Positions 34,126 to 46,034 of a stretch of 64,000 bases of DNA are shown here, piece after piece. This DNA comes from Magnolia sinica (taxonomy: Eukaryota; Streptophyta; Magnoliopsida; Magnoliales; Magnoliaceae), in the NCBI RefSeq assembly GCF_029962835.1, contig NC_080582.1:19786032-19850031 (forward strand), in the 5' to 3' direction. The notes below the pieces were generated by a model. It was not told where the DNA came from and did no database searches. It was given only the letters and a program-made list of their open reading frames with translations. A program made the translations under genes and the position numbers. Numbering within the stretch: the first letter of the stretch is position 1; every line of letters starts with the position of its first letter.

Positions 34126-34289
34126 TCAGGGAAAATAATCATAGTATGTTATAACTTAGTGTAATTATCATACATTTGGAGCTAACTGCAGCTGAGTTGT
34201 CAGTACCGCGAAAGAGGGACTTTAAGAAATTAATAATTTCATAATGCCGAGGAAGAACCTTCCGGCCGTCTTCTACTTGCACAAGTGAT

Positions 34290-36150
34290 GTCGAACTCAG
34301 AAAGTTAAAACTGATATTTAAATATTCTCCTAATAAGTGGGCGAGCAATCATGTTCTTGTGCCGTCCAAGACTCACTCCAATGTTTGGCTTATTCTAAAA
34401 TCCAGCCTCATCTGTAAAAGAGATCAATGGATGATATTGCGTGGACGTTCCCAATGGAAACTTCTAGATGATTTGTGTATATGTCATCCCAATATATTCA
34501 TCAAGTGGGCCCCACTACAATGGTTTTCCACGTCAAAACTCAGGTGGGCCAGGACAAGGACAAGTGAATATATAGGTTTTACTTGTGATTATACATTTAT
34601 CCATGCGGTGTTTTTTATTTGAATCTTGGATCCTGATGATTTTTGGGATGTAAGGTGAATATTAGGAGGCCCACCAGATGAACGGTTTAGATTCCACATG
34701 GACATCATGGGTGAGCCCCCATACAGCTTGAATGCATGGTGATTAGCATACGTATGTTTGTATGAAAATGAAACATGGCCCTTCTTATCCACCGTGGATA
34801 AGATCTTCCACGTAGGACTCAATAAGGCAGCTGGAGTATGGAGATTGCTAGAATCCTGTATCTGTGAGCCACATAGAAAACTTTGTATCCTCGACCCAAA
34901 AGTGTATACCAGGAAGAGATGGACATGATCTGGACCATTCAACAGACAGGTTCTGCTTTGGATGGTGCCTGGTTGAGGAATCAAACTGATCGGGTGATCC
35001 TAATCGTTCAAACATTGCAAGTTTACACATCGAATGTGAGCCACTTGATTGGTCTTTATGGCCCATCTGTAGATCACGTATTAGATGAAACAAGTGTGGC
35101 CCTGGAAGGGCCCACCTGATGATAGGCTTGGATCTTTTTCAAATATACCAGAGTTTGGGGTCAGGATAGGGGAAACGGATTGGCTACTCCCCCAGCCACC
35201 AGCCAATGACTGATGGTCGGTGCTGTGTGGGCTCCATTATGAAGTATGTGTTTCATCCATGCTGTTCATCTATTTTTATAGATCACTTTATGTTACGAGA
35301 AAAAAAATGAGTTATATCGGAATCTAAAATGGACCACATTACAGGAAACAGTTTTGAATGAACGTTAAACATTAAAAACGTTTTGGGGCCATAAAAGCTT
35401 TAGATCAAGCAGATATTTATTTTTTCTCTACACACAATCAACAAATTGGATGTCAAATAAATAGTACAATGAGCCTTAGGAGGATTTTAATGGTGGATAT
35501 CCAATCATTATTGTTTTCCTGTGGTGTGGTTCACCGGAGATTTATATCCCTAGCATTTTTTGTATCAATCCTTAAAATGATCCGTAAAAATTGGATGAAA
35601 CAAATACATCACGGTGGGGCTCACGTAGCACCGACCACCAGCCATGGGGCCGGTGTCAAGGGGAGTAATCCGTCTCCCAGGATAGGTCTCGATTCAAACT
35701 TTGATTAGACCCGAGAATATCCTAGGTAGGTGCAGGTGAACCAGAATCAGTGCACTCGACAGCACTTATCTCTCACGGTAGTATCTTGCCACGTGTGTGA
35801 GATCCCATCCTCTCTCCACGGAAGTCCTACCGTGTGGACACACTCTCCCAGGAGCTTGTATTTGGAATCCATTGGGATCCAAATCACATATCAATGTGAT
35901 TTCTTTTCTTCAGTTGCTTCCAACTTATTTGCATAAATGTATACGTGATTACTAAATTAACTTTAATATATAATCGCATCTATATAATATTTGACAAAAT
36001 AATTATAATAAGCTTATTAAAATATATACTTTGGCTTAAATAATAAAATTCTGAGCCTTGGAAAGTCCATAGGTGCTACTATTTGTTAACCATCGATTTA
36101 CATCACTAGTGTTTGGTTGTTTATGGTTTGGATCATTTTATAAATGTGAT
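34290..36150 (+). repeat. Dispersed repeat R, copy 1 (split by a MITE)
   Basis: Non-coding repeat with long similarity to 47700-48900 and 52800-53200. Shared strings include AACTTCTAGATGATTTGTGT / AACTTCTAGATGGTTTGTGT, TCTTATCCACCGTGGATAAG, TTCCACGTAGGA, GCAAGTTTACACATYGAATG, TTTGATTAGACCYGAGAATA and GGAGCTTGTATTYGGAAT. The MITE at 35170-35677 interrupts it. I recognise no coding domain; the element class is unknown. Confidence 0.65.
35170..35677 (+). mobile_element. hAT-type MITE of the GGGCCCACC hairpin family, complete
   Basis: 508 bp. Starts GGGAAACGGATTGGCTACTC and ends GGGGAGTAATCCGTCTCC. It is flanked by a perfect 8-bp duplication CAGGATAG (35162-35169 and 35678-35685). This is the clearest case linking this hairpin family to 8-bp, hAT-like target duplications. 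Confidence 0.85.
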
Positions 36151-37560
36151 TTTAATGATGCTCCTGGTAATTAGATTAGATGTGCCATGTTTATAATGGA
36201 TTAGTAACTTAAAATACTTTCGTTATAAAAGTTGACTTAGGCCAACTTGAGCCCCTTGGACAATCCTTTTGATAAGTTTGCTTGGACAACCATGTTTAAA
36301 TATTTCAATCAATTTAATTTTTAGGCCATTGTAATTTATATGGGGCCCATGGGTCATGTAATAGCTATAAAGCATGACATTGGCATTCATGAGTGTATGT
36401 AGTATTCTTGCATTGCTTATTTAGCTTTCAACTTTGCTTGTGTGGGTGTGTCAAAATTAAAATTGTGGCTTCAATTTAAACCGAACAATTATGACCCCTA
36501 GCGCCAAGATAGGCAAACATGAAATGTATAACTGAGATGAGATTGGTTGCCTATTCAGCCACTCGCTTAATGTGTAAACATGATTAGGCAATATTCAGAG
36601 GATGGGGTCCGTCCTCTAATGATGGGTTGTACCTTTGCCTTATGTACGAAAGGACTTTTCGATACATATAAAGTAAAATGAGGAAGAGATTCTTACAGTC
36701 GGTTGCGGAGAATAGTTGCAAAACACATTTCTGAGTGAAGAACTGAATCCGACGTGTGACCGTAGATTTAAATTACAACTTGATTAATGCTATGTAAATA
36801 GCAGGCTGAAAGTAAAATGTTACACTAAGAAATGTAATTTGATTGATAATTGAAATGATAATTAAAAGGTAATGTTTGGTTTGATTGGGTTGGCATAAAA
36901 CGATTTTTCTTATTATATTCATTTGATATTTATAGCTTTGATCTAGTATTTGGATTCTTCTTACGTTCTGACGGTCGCCATAACCATTCGCCACCACTTG
37001 ACTTCTTATGTTTTTCCCTTTGCCATCTATCTTGTAACTGTTTCTTCACGATTACTCATTCATTGATTGCTTAGACATTGACGTGGAACTGTCTAAAATG
37101 TTAATTCCAGCCATTGTTTGCTAATAAATCTTATCAAATCTTCAAATACACCACGCGAATTTTGTATAAATCACACGTAATCCACTCTGATTGGCACTTA
37201 AGATGAATGACAATAATTGGGGATGAACATTTCTCCATCCCCGTCACTTCACCTTTGAAAAAAAGGTGAAAGCGATGTGCGACCCCTAATTAATGTGGCA
37301 TTTATTGCCTACAAGTGGCAGTGAGCCAATAATTGTCTTTGGCGGATTCAGCGTACCACATTAACGACGGTTACACTTTATTGAAGTAAGGATCAAACCC
37401 TGTGTTCTTATATCGTTTCCAAAAAAAAATCATAATGATGCCCTAATAAATATTTTCTCCTCTTTGCTGATATAAGTACCATTTCGAATTCTCTTTTATT
37501 TTACGCTTTCATTCCTTACTCTCTTCTAAGCAACTACGAATTCTAACTTTCTCTCAAGCA
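36151..37560. other. No gene seen; upstream region of the PMD cluster
   Basis: AT-rich. If the 37.5-46.8 kb block is a minus-strand Gypsy element, its 3' LTR should lie around or left of here. I could not identify TG...CA ends or a polypurine tract with confidence. Confidence 0.35.
37471..37478 (+). promoter_or_regulatory. Candidate TATA box for the PMD ORF
   Basis: TATAAGTA about 90 bp upstream of the ATG at 37561, followed by a CT-rich leader (CATTCCTTACTCTCTTC). Suggests plus-strand transcription independent of the minus-strand integrase. Confidence 0.3.
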
Positions 37561-38880
37561 ATGGTTGCCTCTTCATCTTCCACTCCAACGTTCCAACAAA
37601 ATGATCTTGTTACATTAACGGATGCTCTTGCCGATAAGTGCATTGACAAGACAATCTTTCAATTGCCCCTCGACGATTACTACTGCCTGGGTCCAGCGTT
37701 CACTCTATCAATAGAAATTAAAGAAGTTAGCATGATGGATCTCTGTTTCCTCTCTACCCTAACGAGACCTTGCTTATCCAATCTGATTCTGTCCCCGATC
37801 CTGTCAATGTCTTGAAAAACTCTCGATCATGGGTGAAGCCCCTTTTAAAATTGGATACTTGGTTTGCGCATGTCTCATCTCAACACGAGGCATCATGGAG
37901 AGCATCGGGCATCTACGAGTGTATCGAGGTCTTTGTTTTTTGCTATTCATCAGATCCATTTCTTCTCCTCGCAACTTCAACCTTTTATAGCCCATCGACC
38001 AACACATTTTTCTTCAACTACGGCCCCATGAGTCCAACTATTTTTAATATTACAGCTCTAACCCAACTTCTTCCCTTTAGTGAAGTCATTTATGCAAGTT
38101 TCGCGTATAAAAGCACTAAGCATTTCTTGAATAAGATTGTCAAAGCCTATCCTCATTTCATACAGGCCTACCGTAATAAAATGATATCGAACCGGTCAAC
38201 TATGAAGAACATATAACTTTCATGTTGCTTTGGATCTGTCATCACCTGCTTTGTGTGAATGCCCTACAAATAACCACCGAATATGTCTCTCTGGCCGATG
38301 CCCTTGCCTACGAAAACTTGCCTTGGCGCCTTATGTACTTGGCCGCTTGTACAAAGGAATATATGAAGTTACCACCAAGGTTTTGTATTTAGGAGGAGGA
38401 CCATTATGGTTTTTTTGCATGTGGATTTACAAATACTTCCGTCCTTCCCTTGTATATCACTCCATCTATACCAAAGCAACCTATACCTCTTATGGCGAGC
38501 GCGTCATCAACTCTCCTCAAGAAGTTAAATCATTTTCGGTATATATGGATATATTATTTTTCTCTTCGGGTAAAAGCCAACAGAATCGGTTGTTCATTCC
38601 ATTTCATGATGGAGAGTATAGTCTTGGTTAGTTTATCAACCGATATGAGCAGGAGAATAATCATGAAGCATCCCAGATACATCTGGCTTGGGAAAGCTAC
38701 CTCATCAGCCGATACCTTCTATATAGAGGTTCAATTGATTCTAGCAAGAATGCCAAGGCCAAAATCGAACAGTATTGCCTGAAATTTTCTTGCTCGACAA
38801 CTTAGTTTAGTTCAATATATGCCATATCCATTTACCCAGAAGACTTGCAACTAGCCCCCTTTCAATTGACCGATCGTCAA
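37561..38880 (+). pseudogene. Plant mobile domain (PMD, aminotransferase-like) protein, frameshifted
   Basis: Starts at ATG 37561 (MVASSSSTPTFQQNDLVTL). After a frameshift near 37740 it continues in another frame with VNVLKNSRSWVKPLLKLDTW, WRASGIYECIEVF, SSTNTFFFNYGPMSPTIFNI (spanning the TNTFxFxxGxMxPTxFDI motif of PMD proteins) and ITALTQLLPF. A further shift near 38300 gives LALAPYVLGRLYKGIYEVTT and GGGPLWFFCMWIYKYF, again PMD-like, then a helical stretch and LAWESYLISRYLLYRGSIDS. Function of PMD proteins is unknown; related domains occur in MAIN-like cellular proteins and in DNA and LTR elements. Several shifts and stops make this copy dead. It opens a plus-strand group that faces the minus-strand Gypsy integrase. 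Confidence 0.65.
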
Positions 38881-39059
38881 CAATGTTGAACTCTATCAGT
38901 CTCTTTATTCTTCTTTTTAAAAAACTACTTTGGCTCTTAATCTTCCCTACTATCCAAATCAACTAGAAGCAATGGATACGTTTGTTGTTTGTGTGAAGGT
39001 CGTTATCAACGATTGCTAAATAAATCTCCAAAAGATATCATAGCTTAACTTTCCTCAAA

Positions 39060-40748
39060 GCTTAAGCTCAAAGGAAAGAAGAGGGCAGCACCCTCATCGG
39101 CCACTACATCGAGCCGAAAACAAATAAGCCAATGACAAGATCGCCCGCTCAATCTCTCCCTCAAATTTCACTGACTGAAGCAGTAGTTGTTCCTCCCAAG
39201 TGCCAAAAACCATTTGGGAGCTTTGCTCGATCCACCTTTGAAGCCTCTAGTCTTGGTTCTCCACTGTCTCGACCCACCTAAGACAACAACTGTCGATCGA
39301 CCATTGCCAGATCCATCAAAGCCGTGGCAGACACTAGGTACTTCCTCGATCGAGGCAATTTCTTCCTTTAAAAAAATTTCAAAATTAAATATTGGTTAGG
39401 TCTCTCTATTATCGATTACTAAAAAGAAATCGAGGAAGGCTTGAAATGTCACCAAGAAGCTCATTATAACAAATGCTGAAACAAATGGTGGCAGGATAGG
39501 GAGATATTAAATAATCTCGATCTCTCCTTCGATGAAAAATATCTTACTCTTTATCATCTAAATCTGCTACCATTCCCTACTTTGAGGCGAGCATTGGTAA
39601 TGATTGTAAAAAATCCTCGGGCCGTGGACACATGACCCATCACTTATGCTGTTTGTTCTGACTTAGCTGGAAATTACTTGCTTATATATAACAATCTTAG
39701 ATTTTCTCAATTTTCATGATAAATAACTGTGTCTTTTCCTTATAGTTACTCGAGAGTTATCGACTACTGACAAACATATCATTATGGCGTAACCGTTACA
39801 ACAGCGCCCACCAGCGATCGATGCCCTTGAGATTGCCAATGTCCAGACCATGGATTTTGAGAACGTGGTTAACGTTAAGGCCATTCCATCTAATAGCCCT
39901 CCTGAAGTAACAACTCTACCTTCAGTGTCCGAACATATAATCAACATACCTCTAACACCTCCTACTGCGGTCAATCAGGGAGAAGAAGAGGAAGAAGAAG
40001 CGCTCCTTCACCATTCTGGTGAGAACCCACCTTCTTAGCCAACGGTTCCTTAATTTGATGAACAGATTCTTCAACAGTTGAAGAATCTTCAGCTTATGAG
40101 GGGACTATCATTGTGGCCGAGGGAGTTATAGCGATGGACGTCCTAGAGCTCGACTCACATCAATCACCAACTCTTATACCGGTAATGGTGAGCGATGCTC
40201 TGACTCTTGCTGCTCCTGACGAAGATGAACCTCTGATCAACGATATCATTTCTTCATTCGAGAGGGCCATTGCTAAGGACATTTTAATGGTCGAGTCACC
40301 TTCTCTCTCTATCAATTTGCAAAGTATAAAAGCAGAACTTCAATTCCTCTTGCAAATGGAATCATCTAAATCTCTGTCGGTGGAGATGGTCGATAAATTT
40401 GAACGGCTGGTCGAGTCATATCATATTTGCTCTTGGTCGAATCCTGGCCTGATAGACAAACTATTAATACTTCGGGAGTTTTTTGGGATTATCAAAGCAC
40501 ACAAACATGTATGTATTATTGTTGACCAAATCGAAGTGAAATATTCTACAGCCAAGTCTCAAATGACTTTTGTCAAGGATATTGTCAAGGACCTTGTGAC
40601 TAAGACCGATGAACTAAAGACCCCTGGAACCAAGCTCGAAGACATGGAGGTCAAACTTAAAGCTCTAGAGGCAGAGTTGATGACACTAAAGAGGGATTAT
40701 GTGCAGACGCATGCAGAACATATCCATCGCAAGGAGACAAACAAATGA
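39060..40748 (+). pseudogene. C-terminal part of the PMD protein or separate coiled-coil ORF
   Basis: Low-complexity, charge-rich coding-like sequence in shifting frames. 39850-40038 encodes an acidic tail (GEEEEEEALLHH). 40134-40748 (first ATG; the open frame reaches back to 40113) encodes about 200 residues: an Asp/Glu-rich start, SINLQSIKAELQFLLQMESS, VDKFERLVESYH, and a C-terminal heptad-rich helix (KDLVTKTDELK ... EDMEVKLKALEAELMTLKRDY). This is a probable coiled coil. It ends about 400 bp before the next ORF. Whether it was the 3' exon of the PMD gene cannot be decided here. No enzymatic motif. Confidence 0.45.
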
Positions 40749-41203
40749 TTGACAACATCTGTTAAGATTCAAACAGCCACCATCAGCCGACTTTGTAGAT
40801 CGGTAGCCAAGCAGGAGGCCACTTTACAGTTAGCGAAAGGCTAATTAGAAATGATAATCGCGTCACTGCAGTGCTTCTCTTCTGTTAAATTGTTACCTTG
40901 TATAAAAAATCACTCATCAATGCAATCGACCATCGAGCTTGTTTTGTTGTTTTCATGACTTAATTTGTTTTTACTCTTTTATGTTTGTAACTAACTGCTG
41001 ACTTGGCCCTTAAAACTCAAAACGTTGTGGGCTCATTTTGAATTTACAATCTTAACCACTATACTTCCTAGTTCATCAGAACATGTAGCGATCTTCTTTC
41101 TATAACCATTACGGATCATGGGTACCAAAATTACATATTTAAACTAATCCGAACCTAATTTGAATTTGCACTAACCTTGTCTTCAGATCTCTATCCTACT
41201 TCC

Positions 41204-41882
41204 ATGGCTTCCAACCCTTCTTCCTTCATTCCTAGTGCTAAAAGTTATCTAAAAGATATCTTTGAGTGGGGTTTAGCAGAGTTCTCTCAATCCTCGTTAC
41301 TCTTCAATGCAAATTATTTTGTTAAAGAGGCTTCAACAGCGGCCGAATCAAAGGTTGCATTTAGGGAAATCCTCCAAAAACTAAAGTGTCAGTATACTAT
41401 GGGATATCGTTATCTCAAGCTAACCTACGACTCTGAACTTCTTTCTAGATAATTCCGTCAGTAAGCATTGGCTAAGGAAGACTATGCAGAAGTGAGTAAG
41501 ACTCATGAATTGGCTTGACAAGACCAATTGCGCTGAGTTCAGACACATCAGTTCAATCGTACCATGCTTTATGCTTTGCAAGCTTATCATACTTAACTGA
41601 TGGAGGAACTTAAGGAGCAGACGCGTTCCTTTTTGCCAAAGACATAGTCATCCCAGAAGACCTTACGAACAAATCGACATCTACCAAATGTGGTCGAAAA
41701 TAAATCTCAATGCAAAGAAAGATGCCCAAAGTAGGGTTTCTTCAAACAACATCTGCATCAACCAATTGCTTCACCTTCTGCCAATCATCATCGAGAAGGA
41801 AGCAGATTGGGCATTGACGCAAGAGAAGAATGAGACCAAAATGCAGGCTCTCCTCGAGGAGTTCAAAGGCATAAAGATTTAA
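41204..41882 (+). pseudogene. Coiled-coil ORF A of the PMD cluster, broken
   Basis: From ATG 41204: MASNPSSFIPSAKSYLKDIF, then EWGLAEFSQSSLLFNANYFV and a helix-rich region; a TAG at 41450-41452 stops it. Similar charged, helical sequence follows in other frames to 41882 (EKEADWALTQEKNETKMQALLEE overall pattern). It is a paralogue of the ORF at 42413 (shared layout LKDIFEWG / LEEIFEGG, then FSQSSL / FSHSSF). AT-rich 3' flank with ATCAATAAAATTGA near 41980 could be a poly(A) region. Unknown function. Confidence 0.45.
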
Positions 41883-42340
41883 ATCACTTGGTCATCTTAT
41901 ATTTTCCTTTCCATTTTCCTTACTTGCGTATGTAATGCGGTTGATGACCGGCAATGTTATTAAAATAAATCTCCTTTTTTATCAATAAAATTGATAATCT
42001 TACACAATATGTGATATTTTCCTTTTAGGTACTAAAACTTCGACCATCGATCATGGCTAGAGATGTTAAGAAAAAACAATTAGTTTGAATAGAGTCCTAA
42101 ACATTGATCGAGTTTTTTTATCACTAGTTGGCCGTTCAACACTTGGTTATTTTTCCACTTACATACGCTTTACCATATGCTGCAGCGGGAGTAAATGTGC
42201 AATGTTTCTCACGAGGTGTTCAGTTATTCTATTGCATTCTCCCATATTCTTAAAAATGAATCGACAACCTGGCCGTCTACTTCGGGTTCCCAACCATCAA
42301 ACCCTATCTAATGCGTGCATTTATTATTCCCCCTGAGGTC

Positions 42341-42348
42341 TATAAAAA
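42341..42348 (+). promoter_or_regulatory. Candidate TATA box for coiled-coil ORF B
   Basis: TATAAAAA in the context GAGGTCTATAAAAAGCACTC, 72 bp before ATG 42413. A good plant core-promoter match between two tandem ORFs on the same strand. Confidence 0.45.
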
Positions 42349-42412
42349 GCACTCCCCACTCAAATTTACAACATGCTACGAATAGGAAATCTCAACAACT
42401 AGCCTTGACTCC

Positions 42413-43000
42413 ATGACTTCTAGTTTCTTCTCTCAATCCTTAAGGGTTCTGGAGGAAATCTTTGAAGGAGGGATTGACTCTTTCTCTCATTCCTCCTTCA
42501 TCCGTGATGCTCATCCCTTTCTTAAGGATGTCATTAAGGCATTCAAGGTCGACGAATTTATGCAAGAGGTTCTTAAGGTCATTTCGAACCTTCAACAACT
42601 TGGAGAGGCATACTATAGGGCTGACTCTGAGCTCGAATGATGCTTTGTTCCACTAATAGAACTCTCGACCCTCCATGCCGAGTTCACGACTCTTTTAGCT
42701 CGCCATGATGCAGCTTGGAAGAATCGACTATACTAGATCCGTCAACATCACTTCGACAAAGAGATGTTATGATCCATGAAGCTTGTACTTAGCAACTTCT
42801 TCACTGACCGGTCTAAGGCCCAACGACTCTATCCATACCATGATCAGCTACACAATCAGGACCTGAGAAACTTCATCAAGTCCCAGATAGAATTTTATCG
42901 GACTCATGAAGAGTCTAACAAGTCCGAGAGGTTGGAGGATGCAGCCATCGACCACCATATCGATCAAGTCAGCAAGCTTCTCTGTAAGCTCACAGATTAG
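42413..43000 (+). pseudogene. Coiled-coil ORF B of the PMD cluster, broken
   Basis: From ATG 42413: MTSSFFSQSLRVLEEIFEGG, IDSFSHSSFIRDAHPFLKDV, KVISNLQQLGEAYYRADSEL, stopping at 42640. After a stop and a frame change it continues with helical sequence (42776-43000; FIKSQIEFYRTHEESNKSER). Paralogue of ORF A at 41204. Its 3' end converges on the minus-strand integrase end at 43207, separated by about 200 bp containing TTTTATTTTTTATTTTTT. Unknown function. Confidence 0.45.
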
Positions 43001-43632
43001 CAATCCTCATGGAGAAGTAAACGTGTGATGGCCTAAAAGGCCAATGAGTCAACAACTAAGAAATTTAAAGAACTCAAGGCAACTGATTTGTAATTCGGCC
43101 GATTGACCGAGTACATATATATTTTGTAATTGAATGGCCTTTATTTCAAGGCCTTTTATTTTTTATTTTTTAAAAAAAAACTTAATAATCCTTTTGTCCT
43201 TTAACTTCACTCGGCCTGTTCCTTGACAACTTCCCACCATAAAGGGAAGTGCGACTTTAGGAATCGGATGTTAATCAAGCTTTCACAACCTTTCCATTCA
43301 TATCCCGTAAAACATATGCTCCTCCTTTGAAAACTTGGACAACAACGTATGGTCCATCCCATGTAGGAGACCATTTCTTGTCGAGAGCACGATCTTTCTA
43401 ACCGATAGGTAGTATTACCTTCCACACCGTATCTCCTACCTCAAAAGATTTCCCTTTCATCCTCTTGGTATAAGCATGGGCAATGCCTGCTTTGTGGGCA
43501 ACGATCGAGTCAAGTGATTTCATTCAAACTCGGCCAACATCGCTTCCATAAACTCAGGAGGGGTTAATTTGGCTTGATAAGCGGTTCGTAAAGATGACAC
43601 AATGACCTCTGAGGGCACTACTACATCATGTC

Positions 43633-43974
43633 TATAGCTGGGCACAAACTGACTCGACTCACCTAACTAGACTCGTCCAACACGACCTAAATCGAATGGG
43701 TGAGTCGGTTTGAACCGAGTAGGCTTCACGCAATCTAAACTCAAAACGAGTCAAGTTCGAATTACCAAGTAACTTAACCCGAAACTCAATCCAATTAGAC
43801 TCGACTCGAATTCGGGTTATATATAATAAAAAACTCTAGTTTTTAAGTATCTCTAACTCTATACGCCACACCCAACCCCAGCCCGACCGGATCCCAAACT
43901 CTCTCTTCCTCCCTCCTCCTCCTCTTCCAAGCTCGAAAACCACCCACGACCATCACCACCCTCCTCCTCCTCCT

Positions 43975-44020
<46 letters not shown>

Positions 44021-44255
44021 CACTCCCTCCCTCCCTCATCTCTCGATTTGAATCGATGACAACTTAAAACTACTCAATACTTTTTACCGAGTCCGACTCG
44101 ATTCGAATTAGTCCAAGCCAGACCCAGATTCAGATTGGTTTAGGCATGCTAGACTCGGTACCAAGTCGAGTTGAGTTCGGGCCAGGTTTATTTTAAAATC
44201 AGATCAAGTCGGGTCAACTCTAACTCGGTTCGACTTAACTTAATGCCCAACTCTA
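43633..44255 (+). mobile_element. hAT-type MITE inserted in the integrase
   Basis: 623 bp. Starts TATAGCTGGGCACAAACTGA, ends TTAATGCCCAACTCTA, with a perfect 8-bp duplication ATCATGTC (43625-43632 and 44256-44263). The arms are rich in ACTCG/CGAGT words like the 24-kb elements, and the middle has a (TC)n run. Removing it and one duplication restores continuity of the integrase alignment. Confidence 0.85.
43980..44020. repeat. (TC)n microsatellite
   Basis: Pure TC for about 33 bp, then TTTC and TC again, inside the MITE. Confidence 0.9.
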
Positions 44256-45106
44256 ATCATGTCCATATGTCAACATAAATGTACTCACGCTAGTACTTGT
44301 CCGCAGTGAATTTCAATAGGCCTAAAGTGCTTCTAATAAATTAGTATGCCATTCCCGAGAATTCTATTCGATCATTTTTCTTAGAATATTTTTTATTATC
44401 TTGTTACTAGTCTTAGCCTGGCCATTGGCTTGTACATAATATGGCGTCAAATGTAAATAATAATAATAATAATAAATAAATAAATAATTATCTTATAGTT
44501 GTCGGCCATCGCCCACACTTCCTTGGCCGAAATGCTACACCCAAATCCATCATAATGGATTTTGGGATTCCAAATTGATGGATAATATTATTCTCTATGA
44601 ATTCAATAATTTCTCAGTGACTGACTCTTTTCATGTGTTTTGCCTCTACCAATTTGGTGAAGTAATCGGTCGCAACAATTATAAATGAATTTATCCATGA
44701 TGAAGATGTGTGGATTTGTCTTATCAAGTCGATCGCCCAACCTCGAAATGGCCACGATTTTATAATAGAATGTATCTCTATGGCAGGTGCATGCTGGATC
44801 GGCCTATTTCTTTGACAAGCCTCACAGCCCTTAGCGTACTAAACACAATCGGTCATCATCGTTGGCCAGAAGTATCCGTAAGATCTGAGCATGAGCCTCA
44901 TTTTTCTCCCTGCTTGATGAGTTCCACGTATTCATTCGTGGACTTCTCCCATTGCTAGCAGAGCTTCTTTCTTGGACATGCATCGAAGTAAAACTCCATC
45001 GGCCCCTTTGCGATATAATTCATTGTCGATCATGACATAATTGGCGGCCGATCTCCTCACATTCCCATTAGTCTTAGTATGCGGACTCTTTAGATAACCC
45101 ATGAGG

Positions 45107-45905
45107 GTTGAATGTCCACTTTTGAAATATTAGTGGGGCTACATAAGTTTTGAATCAAACTAATATTTTCAGTTCATCTCAGTAGAAGTTTTGAATCAGG
45201 CTAATATTTTCAGTTCTTCTCAGTAGGAATACCTTATTAAAGGTATGGATGGCATGTAAACATTACTTTCTAACCCTAGTGAGGTTTCAGTGGTAGTAAT
45301 TTCTCAACACACCTTTTCCTTCAGCGCAGCCCACTTAAGTTTTGGATCCTTTTTATTTTTGGTCTTAAGTTTTAAAATGAGATCAAAAAATGGATGAACA
45401 GGTTAGATCTCTTATAAACATCATGGTGGGCCCACCTAGATTTATAGCGCAAGAACTTCATGCCAAAGGCCTTGCAAGTACAAAAAGAAGTTTCTAGTAT
45501 GTCGATGATTACCTTTCAAGTGATGTAAGTAATGGCGAACTCCGAACATTATTAAGCGAGCCATTATGTTCAAGTGCCGTCCAAACCTTGTCCAAACCTT
45601 GATTGGATTCTCGACGCAATGTGTGACATTTCAGGACGTTCCTGTTAGAAACGTCTTGATGGTTTGTGTATATGTCATATAACACGTTCATCAAGTGGGC
45701 CCCACCATAATGATTTGCCGCACCAAAACTCAAGTGGGCCAGGACAAGTGAATACACAGGTTTTAGTTGTGATTGGTATATTATTTCTTATTTGAAATCT
45801 TGGATCTGATGATTCTTGGAATGTACGGTGAACATGAGGACGCTCACCAAATGAACGGTTTAGATTTCACGTAGATATCATGGGCGAGCCCGACGCATCT
45901 TGAGA
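45107..45905 (+). repeat. Segmental duplicate of 47277-48125
   Basis: Runs of near identity: TACATAAGTTTTGAATCAAA, ACATTACTTTCTAACCCTWG, GTGATGTAAGTAATGKCGAA, CAAACCTTGATTGGATTCTC, GGTTTTAGTTGTGATTGGT. It includes part of dispersed repeat R. The right edge stops exactly where Copia sequence begins. Confidence 0.75.
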
Positions 45906-46034
45906 AGGTCCACACGGACGATAATGGGTTAGACATGATGAGTAAGACATTGCTCAAGGGCAAGTTTGAGGTTTATAGAAACCTGGCTAGCTTGAAGAAG
46001 GCGGATCTTTCCTGAGTTAAAAAAGAGGGAGATT
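45905..46034 (+). pseudogene. Copia polyprotein C-terminus (end of RNase H) and polypurine tract
   Basis: One frame reads KVHTDDNGLDMMSKTLLKGK, FEVYRNLASLKKADLS and stops at 46013-46015, the usual end of Copia pol (HTDxNxADMxTK). AAAAAAGAGGGAGATT (46019-46034) is the polypurine tract just before the 3' LTR. Everything upstream in the element is missing. Confidence 0.75.

Larger units (their letters stand above)
43207..45106 (-). pseudogene. Gypsy (Tat-lineage-like) integrase, inactivated
   Basis: Read on the minus strand from 45106: GYLKSPHTKTNGNVRRSAAN, YVMIDNELYRKGADGVLLRC, an HHCC zinc-binding region (VHE...THQAG...CEACQ), GWAIDLIRQI with the first catalytic Asp, TDYFTKLVEA, HQFGIPKSIMMDLGVAF with the second, YYVQANGQAKTSNK with the third-Glu region altered, and FMLTYGHD. 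It is then interrupted by a MITE and resumes VVVPSEVIVSSLRTAYQAKL, and WKVILPIG...LDKKWSPTWDGPYVVVQVFK, ending near 43207. In-frame stops and the MITE show it is dead. The WPFRGW(A/G)xDLI and YYAQANGQAE phrasing is what I know from Tat/Retand-type elements. More of the same polyprotein lies at 46765-46830. Confidence 0.85.
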
